A DNA stretch of 64,000 bases from Limobrevibacterium gyesilva. GTDB taxonomy: Bacteria > Pseudomonadota > Alphaproteobacteria > Acetobacterales > Acetobacteraceae. The DNA is taken from the NCBI RefSeq assembly GCF_025989185.1, contig NZ_JAPDNT010000001.1, positions 434,001 through 498,000 of the forward strand, read 5' to 3'. Under the pieces are notes generated by a model. It was not told the DNA's origin. It made no database searches and was given only the letters and a program-made list of their open reading frames with translations. Numbering within the stretch: the first letter of the stretch is position 1; each line of letters begins with the position of its first letter. Positions 55,874-63,459 of this stretch are shown piece after piece. Both the position numbers and the translations under genes were made by a program.

Positions 55874-57081
55874 TCACCGCCCTGCGCCGGCGCGGGGCCG
55901 GGGCGCAGGCACCACCCGCCGAGGCCCGAAACGACGCCCACCGGCTGGCCGCCCTGGTGCGCGCCTGCGGCTCCGCCGGCATTGCCCGGCGAGTCCTGTT
56001 GCTGCGGCTGTCCGTGTTGCCCGAAGACCGGGCACGGCCGCACCATCTGCGCCTCGCGCGCGAGGCATTGTCGCCGCTGACGGGCGCCGACCGGGCGCAG
56101 CTGTTCCACCTTCCGAATGAAGACCTTGCCGTGGTCTGGCGCGGGGAGACGGCCGCGCTGCAGACCTGTCTGCGCTCGGTGCGCCACCTGTTCGCCGACG
56201 ACACCGATCTGGTTCCCGACCCCGCGGCCCTGGCGGTCGTGCTCGACCTGCCGCAGGACTCCGGCCGGCTGCTGCAGGCGATCGAGGACAGCGAGCGTCC
56301 GCCGCCACCGGCTGCGGCGCCGGCATCGCGTGCCACGAGGCCACTCGATCTCGCCATATTGCTGGCGCTGGAGCGCGCCATGGCGCAAGCCGACATGACC
56401 CGGTTCGCGCGCCGCCAGCCGGTCGTGCAAGCCACTCCGGACGGCTGGCGCATGCGCTGGGAGCGGCGTTTCCTGTCGGATGCGGAGCTGTTCGAGACCA
56501 TCCTTCCCGACCGTGCGCCGCGCGCCGATCCCTGGCTGTTTCGCCGGCTGACCCGCACCCTGGACCGGCGCATGCTGGCGCTGATGTGAGCCCCGGACGA
56601 GCTGCGCGCCGCGTTCCCGTTCAGTCTGGACCTGAATGTCGCAAGCCTGCTGGGCGCCGAGTTCCTTCGCTTCGACGCCGCCTTGCCGGCGGCGCTGCGC
56701 GGCCAGGTGCTGCTGAACCTGCGGCCGGACGACATCCTTGCCGATCCCGCGGCGTTCGTGTTCGCCCGCGCCTTCGCGCACGCGCGCGGCTACCGGCTGG
56801 TGCTGCATGAAGTCACGGGGGAGCAGCTGGCTCTGCTGCCGCTGCGCCGGCTCGGGCTCGACCTCGTGCATCTGCGCTGGTCCGCCGAGCTGGCCCGGCC
56901 TGATTGCGCGGCAGCACTGCCCGATCCGGCGGCCGTCGTGCTGGGGAGTGCCGACAGCGCCGCCGCCATCGCCTGGGGCCGCACGCTGGGCATCGCCCTC
57001 TACCAGGGCCGCATGGCCCGGCCCGCCATGCCGCGCGCCCCGGAACGCGGCCGCCTGATTCGCGCCGCGCCGCCACGCTGA
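55870..57081 (+). pseudogene. EAL-like paralogue 2, interrupted by in-frame TGA
   Basis: Same frame runs from about 55870 to 57081 (404 codons) except for one TGA at 56587-56589. Both halves match the preceding gene: RPHHLRLAREAL, LPNEDLAVVWRG and DPWLFRRLTRTLDRRMLALM before the stop; HLRWSAELARP and AAIAWGRTLGIALYQGR after it. So the TGA splits one original coding sequence. The 163 codons after it remain open. Start is uncertain; the best candidate is CTG at 55870, overlapping the upstream stop as CTGA, because no ATG or GTG is well placed. Possibilities: a nonsense mutation, readthrough, a sequencing error, or two shorter proteins. Confidence 0.75.
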
Positions 57082-57119
57082 CCCTTGGCGCGGGGCGCCA
57101 TGCAGCCTAATCCCACATA

Positions 57120-57857
57120 ATGGACGTCATCACGGTCTCCGCGCTGAGCAAGCGCTACGGCGACACCCTGGCGGTGGACGCAATCAGTTTCGCCGTGCCG
57201 GCCGGCGCCACGGTCGGGCTGCTCGGCGGCAACGGCGCCGGCAAGACCACAACGATCGCCATGCTGCTGGGGCTGCTGATCCCCAGCGCCGGCGACATCC
57301 GCGTGCTCGGCCACGACATGGCGCGCGACCGCTTCGCCGCGCTGGCCCGCATGAACTTCTCCTCGCCCTATGTGGCGCTGCCGCAACGGCTGACGGTGGC
57401 CGAGAACCTGCGCGTCTACGGCCATTTGTACAATGTCCGCCACACCAGCCGGCGCATCGCCGAACTGGCCGACGAGCTGGATCTGAACGACCTGCTGGAC
57501 CGGCCGGCCGGGCAGCTCTCGGCCGGGCAGAAGACGCGGGTGGCGCTGGCCAAGTCGCTGATCAACCGGCCCGATGTGTTGTTGCTGGACGAGCCGACCG
57601 CCAGCCTCGATCCCGACACCGGCGATCTCGTCCGCAGCTGGCTGGAGCGCTACCGGGCCGAAAGCGGCTGCACCATCCTGCTCGCCAGCCACAACATGGC
57701 CGAGGTGGAGCGGCTGTGCGACCAGGTGCTGATGCTGAAGAAGGGCCGCATCGTCGACCGCGGCAGCCCGGCCGAACTGCTCGACCGCTACGACCGCGAC
57801 GATCTGGAGGAGGTGTTCCTGGATATCGCCCGCGGTCGCACGAAGGAGACGGCATGA
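57120..57857 (+). CDS. ABC-2-type transporter ATP-binding protein
   Basis: ATPase subunit of 245 residues. Walker A GGNGAGKTTTIAM, Q-loop region MNFSSPYVALPQRLT, signature LSAGQKTRVALAKSL, Walker B VLLLDEPTASLD and H-loop SHNMAEVERL. It lies 38 bp downstream of the broken EAL-like gene and overlaps the permease gene by ATGA. Family members such as NodI-type or YadG-type export polysaccharides, lipids or drugs; substrate unknown here. Confidence 0.93.
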   Translation: MDVITVSALSKRYGDTLAVDAISFAVPAGATVGLLGGNGAGKTTTIAMLLGLLIPSAGDIRVLGHDMARDRFAALARMNFSSPYVALPQRLTVAENLRVYGHLYNVRHTSRRIAELADELDLNDLLDRPAGQLSAGQKTRVALAKSLINRPDVLLLDEPTASLDPDTGDLVRSWLERYRAESGCTILLASHNMAEVERLCDQVLMLKKGRIVDRGSPAELLDRYDRDDLEEVFLDIARGRTKETA

Positions 57858-58672
57858 CCCAGGCCGCCACCATCTATCCCGCCGCCCGGCGCATCTGGGG
57901 GCTGATGTACCGCCATATCGCGCTGTATCGCCGGTCCTGGCCGCGGCTGCTGGAGCTGGCCTACTGGCCGACGCTGCAGATGTGCATCTGGGGCTTCACC
58001 GCCAGCTTCTTCGCCGCCCGCATCGGCAGTTTCGGCGCCACCACGATCGGCCTGCTGCTGGGCGGCGTGCTGCTGTGGGAAGTGGCGCTGCGCAGCCAGA
58101 TGGGGGTGGCGATCAGCTTCCTGGAGGAGATCTGGTCGCGCAATCTCGGTCACGTCTTCGTCAGCCCCCTGCGTCCGTGGGAGCTGGTGGCGGCGCTGTT
58201 CGGCATGTCCATCCTGCGCATGACCGTGGGCGTGCTGCCGGCGGTGCTGCTGGCCTGGGCGCTGTATGCGTTCAACCTGTTCAGCCTGGGGCTGGTACTG
58301 ATCCCGTTCGCGCTCAACCTGATCGTCATGGGCTGGTGGGTGTCGCTGGGTGTAGTGTCGTTGATTCTGCGCCATGGCGCGGGGGCGGAGGCCCTGGCCT
58401 GGTCGGTGCTGTTCGGACTTACGCCGTTCTCGGCCGTGTTCTATCCGGTGGCGGTGCTGCCGCCGGTGGTCCAGCCCATCGCCTTGGCACTGCCATCGGC
58501 GCACGTGTTCGAAGGGATGCGCCAGACCATGGCCCAAGGTGTGGTCGCCTGGGATCATATGGCCTGGGCGGTCGGCCTCAATCTCGTCTGGATGGCCGCC
58601 GCCGCGCTGCTGTTCGCCCGTCAGTTCCGCGTGGCGCGCGAGCGCGGTGCCCTGCTCTCCATTGGTGAATGA
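57854..58672 (+). CDS. ABC-2-type transporter permease
   Basis: Membrane subunit of 272 residues with about six hydrophobic helices. The LELAYWPTLQMCIWGF segment, LLGGVLLWEVALRSQMGVAISFLEEIWSRNLGHVFVSPLRPWE, the typical intracellular coupling helix, and the C-terminal YPVAVLPPVVQPIALALPSAHVFEGMR are ABC-2 features. It overlaps both neighbours: ATGA with the ATPase and with the histidine phosphatase. The three genes are therefore one operon. Confidence 0.93.
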   Translation: MTQAATIYPAARRIWGLMYRHIALYRRSWPRLLELAYWPTLQMCIWGFTASFFAARIGSFGATTIGLLLGGVLLWEVALRSQMGVAISFLEEIWSRNLGHVFVSPLRPWELVAALFGMSILRMTVGVLPAVLLAWALYAFNLFSLGLVLIPFALNLIVMGWWVSLGVVSLILRHGAGAEALAWSVLFGLTPFSAVFYPVAVLPPVVQPIALALPSAHVFEGMRQTMAQGVVAWDHMAWAVGLNLVWMAAAALLFARQFRVARERGALLSIGE

Positions 58673-59298
58673 ACAACATGACCGAGACCCGCTTCTGGCT
58701 CATCCGCCACGCCATCGTGGAAGAGAACGCGCGCGCCATGCTGTACGGCACCATGGACGTCGAACTGTGCCCGCACAGCCTGGAGGCGCAGAGTCCCACC
58801 TACGCCGCGCTGGCCGCGCGCCTGCCGCGGCCGGCAACCTGGGTGGTCACCCCGCTGCTGCGCACCCGCCGAACGGCCGAAGCCGTGTTTCGCGCCGGGT
58901 ATCCGCGGGCGCCATGGGCCGTCGAGCCTGGCCTGATCGAGCAGAACCTGGGGGACTGGCAAGGGCTGCCCCATGCCGAGCTGCCAGACAAGCTGTCCAT
59001 GCCCGCGCACGCCTTCTGGCCGCTCGCAGGCGAGGAGCGTCCGCCCGGCGGCGAGAGCATGTCGGAGGTGATCCACCGCGTCGGCGGCGCGATGGAACGC
59101 CTGGCCGGCGTGCATGCCGGACAGGACATCGTGGTGGTCAGCCATGGCGGGGCGATCCGGGCGGCCGTGGCGCACGCGCTGACCATTGGTCCGGACAACG
59201 CCCTGCATCTGTCGGTGCAGAACTTGTCGCTGACACGGCTGGAGCGGCATCCGCGCGGGTGGCGCGTGGTCTGTGTCAACGAGCTTCCAGGCGCCTGA
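58669..59298 (+). CDS. Histidine phosphatase family protein
   Basis: Phosphoglycerate-mutase-like phosphatase of 209 residues. Catalytic H14 is in LIRHAIVEE (RHA in place of RHG), followed by PLLRTRRTAEAVF, the E in IEQNLGDWQG and VSHGGAIRAAV with the second His. Related proteins include alpha-ribazole phosphatase and SixA-like enzymes; substrate not known. It is translationally coupled to the ABC-2 permease, which is unusual and hints at a shared substrate or export process. Confidence 0.9.
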   Translation: MNNMTETRFWLIRHAIVEENARAMLYGTMDVELCPHSLEAQSPTYAALAARLPRPATWVVTPLLRTRRTAEAVFRAGYPRAPWAVEPGLIEQNLGDWQGLPHAELPDKLSMPAHAFWPLAGEERPPGGESMSEVIHRVGGAMERLAGVHAGQDIVVVSHGGAIRAAVAHALTIGPDNALHLSVQNLSLTRLERHPRGWRVVCVNELPGA

Positions 59299-59351
59299 AA
59301 ATATTGGTGACTTCTTGGTGCAACACTTCAAGCTTGCTTCTCAACACGTTG

Positions 59352-59380
59352 TTGACACACTCTTCGGCCAAGAATTTAAC
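59352..59380 (+). promoter_or_regulatory. Sigma-70-type promoter of SYLF gene
   Basis: TTGACA (59352-59357) and TTTAAC (59375-59380) with a 17-bp spacer, 55 bp upstream of the SYLF start. The -35 is perfect and the -10 retains its key A and T positions. It lies in the locally AT-rich gap after the histidine phosphatase gene. Confidence 0.6.
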
Positions 59381-59434
59381 GACCGCCGATTCGCCTGACT
59401 TCGCTCGTTTTGGCCCGTCCCCGGGAGACGCCAC

Positions 59435-60103
59435 ATGATCCGATTCCTCCTTATTGCCCTGCTCGCGCTGGCGCCGCTGGCTGCCCATGCCCAGACCGAG
59501 CAGCAGACCCTGGTCGATCGCGCCACGCTGGCGGTGCAGGAAATGCTGTCCGACCAGAACGGGACCGAGGCGCGCAACCTGCTGAAGAAGGCCAAGGGGG
59601 CGATGATCTGCCCGCGCGTCTTCAAGGCCGGGTTCATCCTCGGCGGCCAGGGCGGCGGCTGCGTGCTGGTGGGCCGTGGCCAGGGCGGCAACTGGTCCAG
59701 CCCGGCCTTCTACGGCATGGGCAGCGGCAGCATCGGCTTTCAGATCGGCATCCAGGACGCCGAGATCATCTTCATCGTACTCACCGACAAGGGCCTGCAG
59801 GCGCTGCTGGACAGCCAGTTCAAGATCGGCGCCGACGCGTCCGTGGCCGTCGCAACCATCGGCGCGGGCATATCCGGCTCCACCACCGCCGCGCTGCGTG
59901 CCGACATCGTCGCCTTCTCACAGACCCGTGGCCTGTTCGCGGGCATCTCGATCGACGGCAGCCTGATCAGCGCGCGCAGCGACTGGAACCAGGTCTATTA
60001 CGGTCGCCCGACCGCGGCGCAACAGATCGTGATCGGCATGGAAGGCCAGAACCCCGGCGCCGAGCCACTCAAGGAGATGCTCGCCCGTTTCTCGGCAGGC
60101 TAG
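59435..60103 (+). CDS. SYLF/YSC84-domain lipid-binding-like protein
   Basis: Exported protein of 222 residues: signal peptide to about residue 19 (LAAHA), then a SYLF (DUF500) domain with AKGAMICPRVFKAGFILGGQGGGCVLV, SSPAFYGMGSGSIGFQIGIQ and FSQTRGLFAGISIDGS. In eukaryotes the fold binds phosphoinositides; bacterial role is unknown. AGACGCCAC before the ATG gives only a weak ribosome binding site. The sigma-70 promoter upstream suggests it is transcribed separately. Confidence 0.92.
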   Translation: MIRFLLIALLALAPLAAHAQTEQQTLVDRATLAVQEMLSDQNGTEARNLLKKAKGAMICPRVFKAGFILGGQGGGCVLVGRGQGGNWSSPAFYGMGSGSIGFQIGIQDAEIIFIVLTDKGLQALLDSQFKIGADASVAVATIGAGISGSTTAALRADIVAFSQTRGLFAGISIDGSLISARSDWNQVYYGRPTAAQQIVIGMEGQNPGAEPLKEMLARFSAG

Positions 60104-60192
60104 CGGGCCTGCCGCCTCTGTCCTGCTGACGCCCGGGCATCTTCCGGCACGGTGATTTCGCCGCGCTGGAAGATGCTCTAGTTTCTCCGGCC

Positions 60193-60693
60193 ATGACTGC
60201 CTCCGCACCATTCTGGAAGACCAAGCGCCTGTCCGAGATGACCCGGGCGGAGTGGGAATCGCTGTGCGACGGCTGCGGCCGTTGCTGCCTGCACAAGCTG
60301 CGCTTCGAGGAGACCGGCGACCTTGCCTTCACCAACGTCGCCTGCCGCCTGCTGGATCTGAAAAGCTGTGCCTGCGGCGACTACGCCCACCGCCGCGAGC
60401 GCGTGCCGGACTGCGTCCACCTGACGCCCGCCGAATTGCAGACGATCGACTGGCTGCCGCCGACCTGCGCCTATCGCCGGGTGGCCGAGGGCAAGGACCT
60501 GGCCTGGTGGCATCCGCTGGTATCCGGCGACCCCGAGACGGTGCACACTGCCGGCATCTCGGTCCGCGGCCGCGCCGTCAGCGAGAAACAGGCCGGGCCG
60601 CTGGAACATCACATCGTCGAGTGGCCCGGCCGCGTGCCGCGGGCCCGGCAGCCCGCTGCGCACCCGAAGAAATTGAAGGAGAAGACGCCATGA
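60193..60693 (+). CDS. YcgN-family cysteine-cluster protein
   Basis: A 166-residue protein of the YcgN/YkgJ zinc- or iron-binding class. Cysteines C25, C28, C31 and C32 ([10 protein letters not shown]), C51, C59, C61 and C74 form the conserved cluster, presumably binding metal. It is found widely in proteobacteria, function undefined. Its stop overlaps the next gene's start as ATGA. Confidence 0.93.
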   Translation: MTASAPFWKTKRLSEMTRAEWESLCDGCGRCCLHKLRFEETGDLAFTNVACRLLDLKSCACGDYAHRRERVPDCVHLTPAELQTIDWLPPTCAYRRVAEGKDLAWWHPLVSGDPETVHTAGISVRGRAVSEKQAGPLEHHIVEWPGRVPRARQPAAHPKKLKEKTP

Positions 60694-61610
60694 TGAAGAA
60701 CGCCTTGTTCGGCGGCGTGAATGCCGCGGTGTTGACCGCGATGCACGACGACCTGTCCGTGGATCTCGACCGGATGGCCGCGCATTGCCGCTGGCTGCTG
60801 GCCAATGGCTGCAACGGCCTGGGCGTCCTGGGCACCACCGGGGAGGCCAACTCGCTGGGGATCTCCGAGCGTATCGCCGTCATGGAGGGCCTGGTCGCAC
60901 GCGGGATCTCGCCCAAGGTGCTGCTGGCGGGCACCGGCACCACCGCGATCACCGACACCGTGCTGCTGACCCGTCGCGCCGAGGAGCTGGGCTGCCGCGG
61001 CGCCCTGCTGCTGCCGCCGTTCTTCTACAAGAACCCCTCGGACGACGGGCTGTTCGCCTATTTCAGCGAGGTGATCCAGCGCGTCGGCGGCGACATCAAG
61101 ATCTATCTCTACCACTTCCCGGCACAATCAGCGGTCCCGTTCGGCATCGACCTGATCGGGCGCCTGCTGAAGGCCTATCCCGGCAAGGTGAAGGGCCTCA
61201 AGGACAGCAGCGGCGACTTCGCCAACACCAAGTCCTATGTGGATCATTTCGCAAAGGATGGCTTCGAGGTCTATTGCGGCGATGATGGCGCACTGCATGC
61301 GCTGCTCCAGGAAGGCGGGGCGGGCTGCATCACCGCGGCGGCGAACGTGGGCAGTGCGGTCAGCGCCACCGTCTACGCCAACTGGGACCGCCAGGTGGGT
61401 GCGGACGCACAGGTCACGCTGGCCGCCATCCGCAAGGCGGTGACCTCGGCGGCGCTGATCCCCGGGCTGAAAGCCCTGGTCGCCCGCCATACCGGCGATG
61501 CGACCTGGAACAACATGCGCCCGCCGCACCTGAAGCTGCCGGCCGACGCGGCGGCCAAACTGTTTGCCGCCTTCGACGCCTGTGGCCTGAAGCTGGCCGC
61601 GGCGGCGTAA
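60690..61610 (+). CDS. Dihydrodipicolinate synthase family protein (DapA-like)
   Basis: Class I aldolase-fold lyase of 306 residues. The Schiff-base lysine is K171 in [10 protein letters not shown] and the catalytic tyrosine Y141 in [18 protein letters not shown] (45-56) is the TTGE motif of the family. The family includes DapA, N-acetylneuraminate lyase and hydroxyproline-pathway enzymes; no lysine-pathway neighbour argues for DapA. Start ATG 60690 overlaps the YcgN stop (ATGA); a second ATG follows at 60693. A convergent hairpin ends the gene. Confidence 0.88.
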   Translation: MMKNALFGGVNAAVLTAMHDDLSVDLDRMAAHCRWLLANGCNGLGVLGTTGEANSLGISERIAVMEGLVARGISPKVLLAGTGTTAITDTVLLTRRAEELGCRGALLLPPFFYKNPSDDGLFAYFSEVIQRVGGDIKIYLYHFPAQSAVPFGIDLIGRLLKAYPGKVKGLKDSSGDFANTKSYVDHFAKDGFEVYCGDDGALHALLQEGGAGCITAAANVGSAVSATVYANWDRQVGADAQVTLAAIRKAVTSAALIPGLKALVARHTGDATWNNMRPPHLKLPADAAAKLFAAFDACGLKLAAAA

Positions 61611-61640
61611 CGCCAGCCGCCCCCCCATCGCGGCCATCGG

Positions 61641-61673
61641 CCGGCGTCCATATCTCCCGGATATGGACGCCGG
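61641..61673. terminator. Hairpin between convergent DapA-like and ZnuA-like genes
   Basis: A perfect 14-bp inverted repeat (61641-61654 with 61660-61673) around a 5-base loop, TCCCG. There is no T tract on either strand. It lies between convergent stops and may act as a bidirectional terminator or barrier. Confidence 0.55.
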
Positions 61674-61691
61674 GAACCGCCCTCGCCGAGC

Positions 61692-62582
61692 CTATTCGTT
61701 GGCCGCCATCGCCTGGGCGAAGGCGGTAACGTTGTGGCGGAACATGGCGAGGTAGGTTGCGGCCGGGCCGCCCGGCGGGGACAGGGCATCGGAGTAGACC
61801 TTGGGGCCCAGCGCGGCCCCGGCTTCCTTCGCGAGTGTGGCCGCCAGCCGTGGGTCGGTCATGTTCTCCACGAACACCGCCTTGATATGATCGCTGCGGA
61901 TCTGCGCGGAGAGCGTGGCGATGTCGCGGGCCGACGGTTCGGCCTCGGTGTCGATCCCCTGCACGCCCCTCATGGTGATACCGTAACGCGCGGCGAAATA
62001 GCCGAAGGCGTCATGGCTGGTGATGATGCGCCGGCGTGACGGCGGGATGGCCGCAAGAGTCTGCTGGATCCAGCGGTCGGTCGCCTCGATCTGGCTGATG
62101 TAGTCGGCCGCTCGGGCGCGGATGGCCGCTTCCTGGGCGGGGATGGCGCGGGCCAGGCCATCGGCGATGGCGCGGACATACAGCACGCCGTTGCGCGGGT
62201 CCTGCCAGGCGTGCGGGTCGGTGATCCGGCTGCGGCCTTCCAGCATGGTGCGAGACTTCACCGCGGCGGCGGCGGTGATGCGCACGCCCTTGAAGCCGGA
62301 AGCTTTCACCATCCGGCTCATCCAGCCTTCCAGGCCCAGCCCGTTCTCGATCAGCACGCGGGCGGATTGCAGCGTTCGCAGGTCGCCGGGGCGCGGCTCG
62401 TAGGCGTGCGGATCGCCATCGACTGGCACCAGGGTGGTGACGGCGACGGCATCGCCACCGACCGTCGCGGCCATGTCGGCGAGGATGGAGATGGTCGCGA
62501 CGACCGCAATCCGGTCATCGGCCCATGCAGCGACGGGAAGGGCGGCGGCGACCAGCCCCTGGAGCAGCGGACGGCGACGCAT
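61692..62582 (-). CDS. Zinc/manganese ABC transporter substrate-binding protein (ZnuA-like)
   Basis: Cluster A-I periplasmic metal-binding protein of 296 residues. Signal peptide to about residue 21 (VAAWA); ligand candidates H59 in DPHAYEPRPGD, H124 in DPHAWQDPRN, H190 in ITSHDAFGYF and an Asp in YSDALSPPGG. It lacks the long His-rich loop of enterobacterial ZnuA, so Mn is also possible. The palindrome upstream of its ATG suggests metal-dependent repression. No ATPase or permease of the same transporter is in the window. Confidence 0.92.
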   Translation of the reverse strand: MRRRPLLQGLVAAALPVAAWADDRIAVVATISILADMAATVGGDAVAVTTLVPVDGDPHAYEPRPGDLRTLQSARVLIENGLGLEGWMSRMVKASGFKGVRITAAAAVKSRTMLEGRSRITDPHAWQDPRNGVLYVRAIADGLARAIPAQEAAIRARAADYISQIEATDRWIQQTLAAIPPSRRRIITSHDAFGYFAARYGITMRGVQGIDTEAEPSARDIATLSAQIRSDHIKAVFVENMTDPRLAATLAKEAGAALGPKVYSDALSPPGGPAATYLAMFRHNVTAFAQAMAANE

Positions 62583-62593
62583 GACAACCTGTT

Positions 62594-62610
62594 ATGTTAT
62601 ACTATAACAT
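62594..62610 (-). promoter_or_regulatory. Palindromic operator upstream of znuA, Zur-type
   Basis: ATGTTATA-C-TATAACAT is a perfect 17-bp palindrome whose 5' end on the gene's strand is 28 bp and whose 3' end is 12 bp before the znuA start codon. The half-site TGTTATA and its arrangement resemble alphaproteobacterial Zur operators; a Mur or Fur-family site is an alternative. It is also about 70-86 bp upstream of the divergent YgjP-like gene, so it could affect both. Confidence 0.75.
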
Positions 62611-62679
62611 TAATAAAGCCGTATTCACCTCCGTGGCAAGCGTTTGTTCCGATTGCCCCGCTTTCGCCGACGCGTCACA

Positions 62680-63387
62680 ATGTTCCAGATGGAATCGGGC
62701 AGTTCTGAGGTTCTTCGGCTTCCCGGCGGACCCGCCAGGGTGGAATGGCGGCGCAGTGCGCGTGCCCGCCGCGTCAGCCTGCGCATCGACCCGCGCGATG
62801 GCGCGGTCGTGGTTACCCTGCCGCCCCGCACCGGGCGTACCGCGGGAATGGCGCTGCTGATGAACCACGCGGACTGGGTGGCCGAGCGTCTGGCCGCACT
62901 GCCTGGCCACATTCCGTTCGCCCCCGGCGCCGTGGTGCCGGTGCACGGCATCGACCACCGCATCGTTCACATCGGCGGCCGTGGCGGTGTCTGGGTTGAC
63001 GGTCGCGCCATCATGGTTGCCGGCGAGCCGGAGTTCCTGGCGCGCCGGGTGGCGGATTTCCTGCGCGCCGAGGCCCGGCGCCGCCTGTCCATCCTGGTGG
63101 CGGACAAGGCCGAGGCCGCCGGTGTCCGGCCCAGTCGCGTGTCGGTGAAGGATACGCGCAGTCGCTGGGGAAGCTGTGCGGCGAACCGCGCCCTGGCGTT
63201 CAGCTGGCGGCTGGTGATGGCGCCGCGCTTCGTGCAGGACTACGTGGCCGCGCACGAGGTGGCGCATCTTCGCCACATGAACCATGGCCCCCGTTTCTGG
63301 GCCCTGGTGCAGGACCTGACCTCGCACACCGATGCCGCTGTCGCCTGGCTGCGCGACGAGGGCCCGCGGCTGCTGCGCATCGGCTGA
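62680..63387 (+). CDS. YgjP/SprT-type zinc metallopeptidase family protein
   Basis: Predicted M48/DUF45-like metallopeptidase of 235 residues. The zinc motif is HEVAHLRHMNHGPRFW, with HExxH and the following H; SVKDTRSRWGSC (TRWGSC-type) is the family signature before it. In bacteria related YgjP proteins cleave protein substrates under stress in unknown ways. The start is uncertain: ATG 62680 was chosen, with ATG 62689 and TTG 62644 as alternatives; none has a clear ribosome binding site. It is divergent from znuA with the palindrome between. Confidence 0.85.
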   Translation: MFQMESGSSEVLRLPGGPARVEWRRSARARRVSLRIDPRDGAVVVTLPPRTGRTAGMALLMNHADWVAERLAALPGHIPFAPGAVVPVHGIDHRIVHIGGRGGVWVDGRAIMVAGEPEFLARRVADFLRAEARRRLSILVADKAEAAGVRPSRVSVKDTRSRWGSCAANRALAFSWRLVMAPRFVQDYVAAHEVAHLRHMNHGPRFWALVQDLTSHTDAAVAWLRDEGPRLLRIG

Positions 63388-63459
63388 CCTTTATTGCATT
63401 CGAGTACAGGATAACGGAGCCAATCTCTCCACCCTGTCGAGTCACCGGGAAGGCACGCC

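Noticed and set aside
56587-56589. Selenocysteine at the in-frame TGA
   Set aside because: No convincing SECIS-like hairpin was seen immediately downstream, the family has no selenoprotein members known to me, and the paralogue has no Cys at the equivalent place (it reads LDQHMLAALRQ there).
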